A stretch of 35,627 bases of DNA, from NCBI GenBank assembly GCA_020631045.1, contig JAHDHZ010000027.1, positions 1 through 35,627 of the forward strand. Reading direction: 5' to 3'. Every line of letters begins with the position of its first letter. The stretch's first letter is position 1. Both the position numbers and the translations under genes were made by a program. The notes under the pieces were generated by a model. The model worked only from the letters and a program-made list of their open reading frames with translations. It was not told the DNA's origin and searched no databases. This document shows positions 1-8,250 of the stretch, piece after piece. Source of the stretch: Flavobacteriales bacterium. GTDB lineage: Bacteria; Bacteroidota; Bacteroidia; Flavobacteriales_G; JALEGO01.

Positions 1-736
1 CTTCAATCAATCGCTCACTAGAAACATCTTCAGTCACAAACAAAGCAATTTCTGCTTGCGGAGCAATGCCCATATATTCTCCTGGATGATTCGCAGAGAT
101 GATACCAAGTACAGAAGTTCCATGATTTGAGCCTGTATAAACACTTTGGCTATCGACGAGATTTTCTGTGAAAATTAACTGATTGTTTAGGTATAAGTGA
201 TTGAAGTGTGCAAACTCATCGACTTTTCTAAAACCTGCATCAAATACTGCAATGCGCATGCCCTGCCCCAAAAGGCCTTGTTCGTGTAAGGTGTTGATTT
301 TGGCGTGTTCGATAAACTCAATACTTTCTCCGTATTGAATATCGGTCTGTGAGGTTTTAAACTTTTGTTTTGTTGGATGTTTGTGATTTTTCGTATTCAG
401 CACTTGAACTTTTTCAACAAACTCAAGTGCATAGAGATCTTCTAGGTTCAAAGAAGGGGCTTTGAGTTCAAACAAAGCCATATTTAGCCACTTTGATGTT
501 TTAATACACTTAGCGTTGAGAAGCGTACTAGTCTGATCAATGTAATGAGCATCAACAGGAATGTCTTTGCTATCTAGGGCAATGCCAAGTCTTGATTTTC
601 GATCAATACTCTGCCTGCTAAGCTCAACAGAATTTATCTCTTGATTCGCTTTATCTGAGAATTTCACAAGAACTTGCTTTTGAGCAATGCTGCTCAAACT
701 AAATAGGCAAGCGAGTGTGAAAAACAGTTTTTTCAT
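1..736 (-). CDS. Secreted S8 (subtilisin-like) serine protease, C-terminal part missing
   Basis: My translation of the minus strand from the ATG at 736 runs open to the left edge, so only about 245 N-terminal residues are present. It begins with a signal peptide (MKKLFFTLACLFSLSSIAQ). After a roughly 140-residue propeptide-like region come two subtilase motifs: MRIAVFDAGF, holding the catalytic aspartate, and NHGTSVLGIIS, holding the catalytic histidine. The catalytic serine block must lie outside the window. The start codon overlaps the stop of the upstream lipoprotein gene as TGATG, so translation is probably coupled. The family cleaves peptides outside the cytoplasm. Substrate and any C-terminal sorting domain cannot be judged here. 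Confidence 0.9.
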   Translation of the reverse strand, partial: MKKLFFTLACLFSLSSIAQKQVLVKFSDKANQEINSVELSRQSIDRKSRLGIALDSKDIPVDAHYIDQTSTLLNAKCIKTSKWLNMALFELKAPSLNLEDLYALEFVEKVQVLNTKNHKHPTKQKFKTSQTDIQYGESIEFIEHAKINTLHEQGLLGQGMRIAVFDAGFRKVDEFAHFNHLYLNNQLIFTENLVDSQSVYTGSNHGTSVLGIISANHPGEYMGIAPQAEIALFVTEDVSSERLIE

Positions 737-1401
737 CATTCTGATTGACGTATCATGTGCAGCTCAAATCCACCCAAAACTGCAGGATCAGCAATTTGAC
801 CATTTACAATTTTTTTAGTGGTTTGAATCACTTTTTTTTCAACCATTCCTACGTTTAGCGCATAGACTTCATAGCTGTCTTCTTCAGAAACAGCGGTTAG
901 CAAAGACTTGTGCTGTACCCAAACTGTACTGTCATAGGTCGAGTAGGGCTTGTGAATCCAAGAATATGAGTAAGATTCACTCTCAAGGTTGTTCAAAGCA
1001 TTGGCATTCCAGATTTTTGGCAAACTCACAGGCAAAGCAAGTTTGATCAAACGAATATTTTCTTCTACTTTTTGAATGTTTTGATTGGTTTTTTTCAAGC
1101 TCCATACATCAGAAAGACTCCATTGAAAGGTAGAGTCTTGACGTTTATATCTGTTGATTTTTAGCGCTGTATCGCCTTGGTTATCAATAAATGGTTCGGC
1201 GATTTCTTCTTTGATTTGAAAACGGTACACCGTTGTGTCTTCTAACAGCAAATCATAGACAATTGAATCAACATTGTAAATGTTATAGCTGTTTGTCTGG
1301 GTTGGATAGTAAGCCTCATAGGTATTCAACTGAATGGGATCATCTTTTTTGCAAGCAGCCAACAGGAGTATGCACCAGAAGAAAAAATATTGTTTGATCA
1401 T
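736..1401 (-). CDS. Lipoprotein of unknown function
   Basis: The product is 221 residues and starts with a hydrophobic signal ending in a lipobox, LLAAC, with Cys17 as the expected lipidated residue. The mature part is polar, rich in Tyr, Ser, Thr and Asn, and I recognise no domain. The ATG overlaps the mnmA stop by 4 nt and the stop overlaps the S8 protease start, placing it in a coupled run between a tRNA-modifying enzyme and a secreted protease. It may help the neighbouring protease or envelope, but that rests only on position. Confidence 0.85.
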   Translation of the reverse strand: MIKQYFFFWCILLLAACKKDDPIQLNTYEAYYPTQTNSYNIYNVDSIVYDLLLEDTTVYRFQIKEEIAEPFIDNQGDTALKINRYKRQDSTFQWSLSDVWSLKKTNQNIQKVEENIRLIKLALPVSLPKIWNANALNNLESESYSYSWIHKPYSTYDSTVWVQHKSLLTAVSEEDSYEVYALNVGMVEKKVIQTTKKIVNGQIADPAVLGGFELHMIRQSE

Positions 1402-2501
1402 AACTGCATTTTTTTTGAAATAAACCCTCCGCCCAATACATCATTGCCATCGTAAAAAACAGCAGACTGACCAGGTGCTATGCCTTGGACTTTATGTGTG
1501 AAATCAACTTGGATAAGCCCGTCTTCTTGCATAGTAATCACGCTTTGGGTTCCTGCGTCTTTATATCTTATTTTAGTTACACATTCTAATGAGTCTTCAA
1601 ATTTTTTAAGTTTCATGAAGTTGGGATTTTTCACCCACATGGTTTGACGGTTTAAATCTTCTTTTTTACCTAACACTACTTGATTGGTAGAGGGCTTAAT
1701 CTCAGTAACATACATGGGCTCACCAAAAGCAACTTTCAATCCTTTGCGTTGACCAATGGTATAAAACGGGTATCCGTCGTGTGTGCCAATTACATTGCCC
1801 CTTACATCTAGAAACTCTCCACCCTTCACAGAGGCCTCTAATCCGTCAACTCTTCGCTTTAAAAAACCTCGATAATCATTATCAGGCACAAAACAAATTT
1901 CATAACTGTCAGGTTTGGCGGCAATAGCCTCAAATCCATGGTCAAGGGCCATTTGCCTGATTTCGCTTTTGGCGTAGCCTCCGATCGGAAACTTTGTTCT
2001 AGCCAAACATTCTTGAGTCAATCCCCACAATACATAAGATTGATCTTTTAAAAGATCTTTGCCCTTTGAGATCACATAACGGTTGTTTTCTTGACGTACT
2101 TGAGCATAATGACCGGTAGCGATAAACTCGCAATCAAGTTGATCAGCGCGTTTTAAAAGGGCTTCCCATTTAATGTGAGTGTTGCATAGCACACAAGGAT
2201 TCGGAGTACGACCAGCGATGTATTCGTCAACAAAATTATCGATGATATAATCGCCAAATTCTTCTCTGATGTCTAAGATAAAATGATGAAATCCTTTTTC
2301 TACAGCCATGTTTCTGGCATCGTTGATTGAATCAAGAGAACAACATCCTGTTTCTTTTTTACTGCCTCCTGAAGATTGGTAGTCCCAGGTTTTCATGGTA
2401 AGGCCCACTACCTCATAGCCTTGATCATGCAATAACATAGCAGTCACAGAACTGTCTACACCGCCACTCATGGCCACCAATATTTTTCCGTGTTTACTCA
2501 A
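1398..2501 (-). CDS. mnmA: tRNA-specific 2-thiouridylase MnmA
   Basis: MnmA activates the C2 position of the wobble uridine U34 in Lys, Glu and Gln tRNAs with ATP and inserts sulfur to give 2-thiouridine. The 367-residue length fits the family. Residues 12-18 are the PP-loop SGGVDSS that binds ATP. Cys106 in NPCVLCN and Cys203 in YEICFVPD match the catalytic cysteine pair of the family. The GTPNP-like segment and the GQRKGL segment are also typical. The gene overlaps the upstream MORN-like gene by 8 nt and the downstream lipoprotein gene by 4 nt. It is cytoplasmic, so its coupling to exported-protein genes reflects compact organisation rather than a known shared pathway. Confidence 0.97.
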   Translation of the reverse strand: MSKHGKILVAMSGGVDSSVTAMLLHDQGYEVVGLTMKTWDYQSSGGSKKETGCCSLDSINDARNMAVEKGFHHFILDIREEFGDYIIDNFVDEYIAGRTPNPCVLCNTHIKWEALLKRADQLDCEFIATGHYAQVRQENNRYVISKGKDLLKDQSYVLWGLTQECLARTKFPIGGYAKSEIRQMALDHGFEAIAAKPDSYEICFVPDNDYRGFLKRRVDGLEASVKGGEFLDVRGNVIGTHDGYPFYTIGQRKGLKVAFGEPMYVTEIKPSTNQVVLGKKEDLNRQTMWVKNPNFMKLKKFEDSLECVTKIRYKDAGTQSVITMQEDGLIQVDFTHKVQGIAPGQSAVFYDGNDVLGGGFISKKMQL

Positions 2502-3480
2502 CTACTACACCATTTTTATAATGCACTACAGATTCAAGTTGGCCTTTTTCATTGAAGTATCGAACTTCACCGTGAAGTTTGCCTTTAACATAAGTGCCTT
2601 TTTGCTTGACTTTCTCGCCTTCAAAATAACGCTCTTGCTGAGGCATTTCACCTTCAGGCGTCTTGATTGTGGTTTGTCCAATCTTAAAGCCTCCGGTTTC
2701 ATAGAATTGAATGAAAGGACCGTGTTTTAACCCGTCTTTGTAACGACATACTTCTTTTAGAATCTCAGGAGACTTTTCATAGTAGAATTTAAATTCTCCG
2801 TTTACTTTTTCTTCTCTCTCTCGTTTTCCTTTGATGTAATACTCTCTCAATCTGGTAGAGCCATCTTCGTTGTAAAAAATCCACTTACCTTCTTGCAGAG
2901 CATTGATGTGGTTGCCCGCCACTTTAGGCAATCCGTTTGAATAATACTCTCTGTATTTGCCCTGGTGCTCGTCATCTTCAAAATAAGCCTCAAGCTTCTT
3001 TTTGCCATTTTCAAAAAATTTACGCTCAATACCGTTTCTAAGGCCCATTTGAAAAGTATCAATTTGCGCAATTTGACCAGACCTGTAATAAAGCACAGAT
3101 CTACCGTGCTTCAATCCTTTTTGGTACTGCTCTTCTCCGATTAGGTTTTCAGAAGTGTTGTAGAATTTCCATAGCCCTTCTTTTTGCTTTTTTAAATAAA
3201 AGCCTGTTGCTTGTTTTTTCTCATTTAGATGAAAGAAAGTGGCCTTGACATAAGGGAGGCTGTCGTAGTTCAAGGTTGAGATGAGCTTGCCTTGATTGTC
3301 GTAATTGGTAAAGGTACCTATTGGCTTATCATCTTTATAAGTGCCTTCATATTTTTTGATCTGGCCTTTGTGGTATTCTATCCACCCGCCTTGTTTTTTA
3401 CCAGAAGGATCAATGGTATTTTGGGCAGTGCTGAAAACCACAAAAAAACAAATGCTTATGCTCAAGAAGACTCTCACCAT
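2494..3480 (-). CDS. Exported MORN-like / YwqK-type repeat protein
   Basis: The 328-residue product has a signal peptide ending near FVVFSTAQ. The rest is a series of about a dozen repeats of roughly 22-25 residues with the pattern Y-x-x-G-x-x-x-G-x-x-x-x-Y/F (for example GLKHGRSVLYYRSGQIAQ and GKREREEKVNGEFKFYY). This is the MORN/YwqK repeat fold, which builds extended beta-sheets and is often mislabelled as an antitoxin. A TAnnTTTG-type box on the minus strand at 3482-3489 lies just one base before the ATG, so the true start could be the next codon, a GTG at 3477. It follows the desaturase gene by 14 nt. Function unknown. Confidence 0.85.
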   Translation of the reverse strand: MVRVFLSISICFFVVFSTAQNTIDPSGKKQGGWIEYHKGQIKKYEGTYKDDKPIGTFTNYDNQGKLISTLNYDSLPYVKATFFHLNEKKQATGFYLKKQKEGLWKFYNTSENLIGEEQYQKGLKHGRSVLYYRSGQIAQIDTFQMGLRNGIERKFFENGKKKLEAYFEDDEHQGKYREYYSNGLPKVAGNHINALQEGKWIFYNEDGSTRLREYYIKGKREREEKVNGEFKFYYEKSPEILKEVCRYKDGLKHGPFIQFYETGGFKIGQTTIKTPEGEMPQQERYFEGEKVKQKGTYVKGKLHGEVRYFNEKGQLESVVHYKNGVVVE

Positions 3481-3494
3481 ACAAAGTTAACGAT

Positions 3495-4526
3495 CTAAAT
3501 GAGGTTAAGCTTGTTTAGTTGATAAAATTCGGTGAAAGAAATCATGCGCTCTTGTTGCTCATCCCATAGTTTGTGGGTAGCAAATTTTAAACTTTCAAAA
3601 AATCCTATGGTTGTTACGTGTTTGTTAAGCCATGGATTTTCATCAAGACATTTTTTGAGGTTATAGTTCGGAATCGCCGGATTTAAATGGTGTAAGTGAT
3701 GCAATCCAATATTTCCTGTCAACCAACGAAATATTCTGGGTAACTTGTAGTAAGTGCTGCCCTTTAATGCACTGGTGATGTAATCCCATTTGTCTTTTGG
3801 CATTTTATAGCCCTTTTCATGCTGATGTTGCACATAAAAAAACCAGATGGCAATAACAGCAAAAATACCCAAGACTGTAAGGTGGGTTGCCAAAAATTTA
3901 CTCCAATCAAATACAAAAAGCATCGTGATAAAAAGCACAATTAATAGAGCATTAAACAACCACAATGATTTGTTTATTTTTTTAAATGATTGAAGCTGAA
4001 TTAAAGGCAGTCTTAAATTGAAGAGCATGTAGTATATAGGTACAAGAACAAAGAGCACTACAGGGCTTCTATAAATGCGATAAAAAAACCGTTTGGCTTG
4101 GCTTGCTTGTTTAAATTCAAGAGCTGTCATGGTTGGTAAATCACCAATGTCTCTTAACTCAAGTTGTCCGTTGTGTTTGTGGTGAACTGCATGAGAGGCT
4201 GCCCAATACTTGAAAGGAATGGTGCTAAAAAAGCTACACACGTGTCCAATGAGTTTTCTAAGTTTAGTGTTTTGAACAAAAGAATGATGACCGCAATCAT
4301 GCTGAATGATGAAAATGCGCACTAGGAAAAAAGCATTGAGAATACCCAATAAAAAAGTGATTAAATAGCTGTAATCAAGGCTTTTATACATTAAAAACCA
4401 TAGAAAAATAAAGGGCAGAAACGAACTGAGTAATTGCCCAATGGCTTTTGCGTTGCTCTTGTTTGCATAAAGCGCCAACTTTCCTATCAACTCTTTTGAA
4501 ATTTGAATTTTTTTCGGTGCATTCAT
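3495..4526 (-). CDS. Membrane fatty acid desaturase
   Basis: The 343-residue integral membrane protein carries the three histidine boxes of the membrane-bound fatty acid desaturases: HDCGHH at residues 76-81, HAVHH at 112-116 and HHLHH at 276-280. These ligate the di-iron centre that inserts double bonds into acyl chains. Hydrophobic segments at about 34-70 and 150-235 give the usual four-helix layout. It resembles the delta-12/omega-3-like group, but regioselectivity cannot be read from the sequence. It is probably the first gene of the minus-strand run down to the protease and is divergent from the antiporter gene, 72 nt apart. A role in membrane fluidity is inferred from the family. Confidence 0.93.
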   Translation of the reverse strand: MNAPKKIQISKELIGKLALYANKSNAKAIGQLLSSFLPFIFLWFLMYKSLDYSYLITFLLGILNAFFLVRIFIIQHDCGHHSFVQNTKLRKLIGHVCSFFSTIPFKYWAASHAVHHKHNGQLELRDIGDLPTMTALEFKQASQAKRFFYRIYRSPVVLFVLVPIYYMLFNLRLPLIQLQSFKKINKSLWLFNALLIVLFITMLFVFDWSKFLATHLTVLGIFAVIAIWFFYVQHQHEKGYKMPKDKWDYITSALKGSTYYKLPRIFRWLTGNIGLHHLHHLNPAIPNYNLKKCLDENPWLNKHVTTIGFFESLKFATHKLWDEQQERMISFTEFYQLNKLNLI

Positions 4527-4585
4527 AAGATCGTAAATCTAATAAACTGTATTTAAAAAACGTTATTTTTTTGCTCTTAGTCTGT

Positions 4586-4593
4586 TATCTTTG
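4586..4593 (+). promoter_or_regulatory. -7 box for the NhaC-type gene, near-leaderless
   Basis: TATCTTTG matches the Bacteroidota -7 consensus TAnnTTTG and ends only 5 nt before the ATG at 4599. With the usual few bases from box to transcription start, the mRNA would have almost no 5' leader. I found no TTTG at the consensus distance upstream, so the -33 element is weak or absent. Confidence 0.5.
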
Positions 4594-4598
4594 TTTCT

Positions 4599-6014
4599 AT
4601 GCAGCTTATTACAGCCTTTTTACCGATTGTTTTTTTGTTGATTTTACTGATTTTAAATGTGCTTATTTTTGGTGATGGAGCTACTGCAGGACCCAATCAA
4701 CTAGCTTTGTTATTGAGTGCTTTTTTCACTATTTTAATCAGTTCAAAACAAACTGATTTCAAGGCTCATTTAAAAGCAATGAGCAAAAACATTTCAATAG
4801 CAAGTCCTGCCATCTTGATCTTATTGTTTATTGGCGCCATGGTGGGTACTTGGATGCTCAGCGGTATTGTGCCAGCATTAATCTATTATGGTTTAGACAT
4901 TTTAAGCCCTAAGTATTTTTTGGTCAGTGCATGTGTAATTTGTACTGTGGTGTCAATCTCTACGGGCAGTAGTTGGTCAACAACCGGAACCATCGGAATT
5001 GCTTTGTTGGGAGTAGCAAAAGCTATGCAAATACCTGTAGAGTATGCTGTAGGAGCTATCATTTCAGGAGCCTATTTTGGCGATAAACTCTCGCCACTTT
5101 CTGATACAACAAACTTAAGTGCTGCAATGGCAGATGTTGATTTATTTGAGCATATAAAATACATGTTGTTTACCACGATTCCTTCGGTGTTCATTGCTCT
5201 GGGGCTGTTCTTTTTTATGGGCTTAGGGTTTGATCAAAATTTACAAGCCCATGATATTCATGCCATTCAAACCTTTATTTTGACTCATTTTAACATAACC
5301 CCTATGTTATTTTTGGTTCCGTTATTGATGCTGTATTTGATTTACAAAAAAGTGCCCACCTTAGCAGTGATTTGCATTGCTTTTTTATTGGGTGGATGTT
5401 TTGCCTTAGGCTTTCAAAAAGATTTGATTTATAGCTTAAATACTGATGGATTACCTTATTTGCAGTTGGGCTATAAAACAATTCTATCAGCAGCTACCAC
5501 TGGTTTTAGCTTAGATGTGCAAGATGCAGCAAAAGCTGATTTGGTATCAGCCTCTGGCATGAGTGGGATGCTCTCAACCATTTGGTTGATTCTCTGTGCC
5601 ATGTGCTTTGGCGCTACAATGGAGGCTAGTGGTTATTTGAGAGGTATTTCTAAGTTTTTAATTGCTCGGGTCGAGTCTTTTTTTGGATTGGTCTCAGCTA
5701 CATCGTTGAGTTGTTTGTTTTTTAATTTTACAGCCTCAGATCAGTATTTAGCTGTTGTTGTACCGGGTAAGATGTTTAAACAGGCTTTTAAAGATAGAGG
5801 CTATGCTGGGGTTAACTTAAGCAGAACCCTTGAAGATTCAGGTACTGTTACCTCAGTATTGGTGCCTTGGAATACTTGTGGGGCATATCATGCAGCTCTT
5901 TTTGGAGTGGCTACTTGGGCTTATTTGCCCTTCTGTTTTTTCAATCTTTTGAGCCCTCTGATGACCCTTCTTTATGCTGCTTTTCGAATTAAAATCAAAA
6001 AACATAGCTCATGA
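4599..6014 (+). CDS. nhaC: NhaC-family Na+/H+ antiporter
   Basis: The 471-residue polytopic membrane protein has about 11-12 hydrophobic segments. Conserved family stretches are visible: STGSSWSTTGTIGIA near residues 126-140, GAYFGDKLSPLSDTTNLSAA near 155-175, and EDSGTVTSVLVPWNTCGAY near 405-425. NhaC proteins exchange sodium for protons across the inner membrane, supporting pH and salt homeostasis, which fits a marine or brackish lifestyle. A related possibility is a malate/lactate-sodium antiporter of the same fold. The stop overlaps the following outer-membrane protein gene by 4 nt. Confidence 0.9.
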   Translation: MQLITAFLPIVFLLILLILNVLIFGDGATAGPNQLALLLSAFFTILISSKQTDFKAHLKAMSKNISIASPAILILLFIGAMVGTWMLSGIVPALIYYGLDILSPKYFLVSACVICTVVSISTGSSWSTTGTIGIALLGVAKAMQIPVEYAVGAIISGAYFGDKLSPLSDTTNLSAAMADVDLFEHIKYMLFTTIPSVFIALGLFFFMGLGFDQNLQAHDIHAIQTFILTHFNITPMLFLVPLLMLYLIYKKVPTLAVICIAFLLGGCFALGFQKDLIYSLNTDGLPYLQLGYKTILSAATTGFSLDVQDAAKADLVSASGMSGMLSTIWLILCAMCFGATMEASGYLRGISKFLIARVESFFGLVSATSLSCLFFNFTASDQYLAVVVPGKMFKQAFKDRGYAGVNLSRTLEDSGTVTSVLVPWNTCGAYHAALFGVATWAYLPFCFFNLLSPLMTLLYAAFRIKIKKHSS

Positions 6015-6709
6015 GATACTTATTAAGTTTGATTGTTTTGTCAAGTGTTGCTTTAACTGGACTAAGTCAAGAACAAAAGGCTGATCAAACAAGTATTGGT
6101 TTTGGCTTTAAGTCCCTGGTGCCTTCTGAAGTGTTTAGAACGCAAAATATCATCGATATAGATTCTGGATTGGCGAGCTTAAATGTGAACAATCAATTTG
6201 GGTATTCTTATGGCATGTTGATTCACAGGAGATTAGATGACAGATGGAGGGTTGAAACAGGCTTGTATTATGCCAAACGCAATCAAACCTATCAGGTTAA
6301 TACTATATTAAACCAATTTCAACAAAGCTATGCAATGATCAATTATGAAGTGCCTATTCGCTTACTGAGAATGCTTCAATTGTCAAAAAACATTCGAACC
6401 CTTACAGGTATAGGTATGCAACTAAATTTATGGGCAACTGAAGATTATGGGGTAGGAGACAAGACCAATGAATTCTTTGCTCGACGCAAATCATGGATTT
6501 CTCCTTCTTTTGATCTCAGTGTTGGATTTGACTATGATTTTAAAATGGGCCTATTCTACTTAGGAGCTAGCTATCAGTTTTTTATCTCTGAGATGTATGT
6601 GGCAAAAGTTGAATCAGATTTAGGTTACTTTGAACCCTTTGTCAATTTTGAGTTGCCTGCTAATTACTTGGGATTAGAATTGAGGTGGTATTTCTTAGAT
6701 GAAAAATAA
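6011..6709 (+). CDS. Outer-membrane beta-barrel protein (PorT-like)
   Basis: The 232-residue product has a signal peptide (cleavage near ALTGLSQ) followed by alternating amphipathic strands and a C-terminal segment ending in aromatic residues (LGLELRWYF), as expected for an eight-stranded-type barrel. It resembles the small outer-membrane beta-barrel/PorT-like proteins common in Bacteroidota, whose individual roles are mostly unknown. It is translationally coupled to the antiporter gene (ATGA overlap), and a strong hairpin terminator follows at 6710. Confidence 0.8.
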   Translation: MRYLLSLIVLSSVALTGLSQEQKADQTSIGFGFKSLVPSEVFRTQNIIDIDSGLASLNVNNQFGYSYGMLIHRRLDDRWRVETGLYYAKRNQTYQVNTILNQFQQSYAMINYEVPIRLLRMLQLSKNIRTLTGIGMQLNLWATEDYGVGDKTNEFFARRKSWISPSFDLSVGFDYDFKMGLFYLGASYQFFISEMYVAKVESDLGYFEPFVNFELPANYLGLELRWYFLDEK

Positions 6710-6741
6710 AAAAAGCTCAGCATTGTAATGCTGAGCTTTTT
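6710..6741. terminator. Bidirectional intrinsic terminator
   Basis: The arms AAAAAGCTCAGCAT (6710-6723) and ATGCTGAGCTTTTT (6728-6741) form a perfect 14-bp stem with the 4-nt loop TGTA. A-runs and T-runs on the flanks let it work in both directions. It sits between converging genes that end at 6709 and 6764. Confidence 0.93.
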
Positions 6742-6763
6742 AATTTTTAGCTATTTAGATTTC

Positions 6764-7312
6764 TTAAGGAGTGTAGGTGTCTAAAACGTTTAATTCATCA
6801 ACTGAGTTAAAACAGGTTGAAGCATCAATGTCAAAAAGAATTTCAGGATTTGCATCAATAAATGCTTTACTGAAACTTTCACATAAAATTTCTCCACTGC
6901 AATTGTATACTCTATAATAAATGTTATTTTCATCTAATTCAAAATCTTCATTTTCATACAAGTATACATACTGAATGCTTTCGCCTTGCTTTACGGCAAG
7001 AATTTCTTGAATGTAAACATCGCCTACAAAAGTCGAAATAGTTGAAACGTCATAGAGCGTTTTGCCAATCCACAAGCTGTGATCTTGAGCATAGTTGTAT
7101 AAGTCTGAATTCTTATCGTATCCAGTATTTTCAATTTTACATGGTCTATTTGCTAAATCATCGGCATAATCTTGCCAAGACTGATTGATTTCATTTTCGG
7201 GGCCATATAAATCTTGGTCTTCTCTTGTATCTTGACAACCTTCATTTGAAAGAATTGAACAAGCCAAGACCAGAACTGCGAGTGATTTATAGTTTAATAA
7301 TAAGCGTTTCAT
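6764..7312 (-). CDS. Exported protein of unknown function, possible lipoprotein
   Basis: I chose the ATG at 7312 (MKRLLLNYKSLAVLVLACS...) because it places a signal peptide at the N terminus, giving 182 residues. A longer frame begins with TTG at 7369 but adds 19 unlikely residues. Cys26 after SNEG could be lipidated, although this lipobox is poor. The mature part is acidic, with several Tyr and four further Cys residues (among them NRPCKIEN, YNCSGEILC and STCFNSV) that might form disulfides. I recognise no domain. The convergent terminator at 6710-6741 probably ends its transcript. Confidence 0.7.
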   Translation of the reverse strand: MKRLLLNYKSLAVLVLACSILSNEGCQDTREDQDLYGPENEINQSWQDYADDLANRPCKIENTGYDKNSDLYNYAQDHSLWIGKTLYDVSTISTFVGDVYIQEILAVKQGESIQYVYLYENEDFELDENNIYYRVYNCSGEILCESFSKAFIDANPEILFDIDASTCFNSVDELNVLDTYTP

Positions 7313-7501
7313 ATATTTTGTTTTACCATATTGTTTGGCAAATTTGAAAAACAGTTTAACTTGAGTCAAGTTTTTTTACAAATTGGTGATGCTTTTTTAC
7401 TATTTAGCAAAGTGGAACTAGCACGCCCTAGATCAACAGGTGGCTTTTAACCCTAACTCAAAACATATAAAAATGGTTGAATAAACTAAAGATTTAGTTT
7501 G

Positions 7502-8203
7502 TTAATGCTTTTTCTTCTTAGCTTTTTCGCGTTCTCTTTTTAAGAAATCTTCAGTTGCTTCTTGTTCACGAATTTCAAGGTCTAATGTTTTGCCAACAGC
7601 ATTTGCTTTGGCTTCTTTGGCTTCAGCCTTTTCATTTGCTTTGAGTTCTTGTTTGACTTCTTTCTCAATGTTGTGGTTTGAGAAATGAATGTTTTGAACT
7701 CCTGCAGTTTTGTGAAAATCAAAAGGATCTTTTTCAAAGGTCATTTCGGGGTGGTATTTTTTATCGATCGCTCCGAATAAAACATTTTTATTTTTATCGT
7801 TGTTGTAATCGTCAAGCTCAACAGTTTTTAAGGCGTACAAGGGGTTCTCAATAGATTGATTAAAGCGACTTTTTCCTGTGGGTACTAACATGAAGTCATC
7901 GTAACTCATAATGGGACTATACTTGTGATGAGTTTCCCAAAAAACTTGATAGTGACAAAATTTGTTCATGTGTACTGCCATGTACATGTTTCCCTGTGAG
8001 AAAGTCTTTTTTTTGTAAAGAAAGTAGTCTCCATCAATCGAGTCTGATTGAGCTTTTTTAACCATGTGCCAATGGTGGCGCTTCATGTATTCATCAAGAT
8101 GCTGTTTTTTCTTATAAGAAAGAATTTTAATAGGGTCTTCTTCTTGAGCAAATGCAGAAGAAAGAGAAAACAAAGCAATAACGATTAAAGTAAAATTTTT
8201 CAT
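7502..8203 (-). CDS. Exported protein with a charged C-terminal helix, unknown function
   Basis: The 233-residue product has a clean signal peptide (FSLSSAFAQ). The middle part is aromatic and basic (EYMKRHHWHMVKKAQ, HHKYSPIMSYDDF). From about residue 180 the sequence becomes almost purely Lys, Glu and Ala, predicted as a long helix or coiled coil, ending in KKKKH. A short inverted repeat follows the stop. I do not recognise the family. The strongly basic end could bind an anionic surface such as a polysaccharide or phospholipid, but that is a guess from charge alone. Confidence 0.7.
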   Translation of the reverse strand: MKNFTLIVIALFSLSSAFAQEEDPIKILSYKKKQHLDEYMKRHHWHMVKKAQSDSIDGDYFLYKKKTFSQGNMYMAVHMNKFCHYQVFWETHHKYSPIMSYDDFMLVPTGKSRFNQSIENPLYALKTVELDDYNNDKNKNVLFGAIDKKYHPEMTFEKDPFDFHKTAGVQNIHFSNHNIEKEVKQELKANEKAEAKEAKANAVGKTLDLEIREQEATEDFLKREREKAKKKKH

Positions 8204-8250
8204 TCTATTAGTTTTTCTGTTTTATAAAAATAGAATTATATTTAAAATCT

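Noticed and set aside
2470-2730. 86-residue open frame on the plus strand
   Set aside because: It is the shadow of mnmA and the MORN-like gene, with no start signal or recognisable content.
2494-3480. Toxin-antitoxin system, because YwqK-type repeats are often labelled antitoxin
   Set aside because: The protein is exported and no toxin gene is adjacent; the label comes from the repeat family only.
7313-7369. Longer start (TTG) for the 6764-7312 protein
   Set aside because: It adds 19 residues ahead of a good signal peptide.
7483-7500. Terminator after the 7502-8203 gene (AAACTA / TAGTTT)
   Set aside because: Six AT-rich base pairs with no GC core and no T-run; too weak to call.
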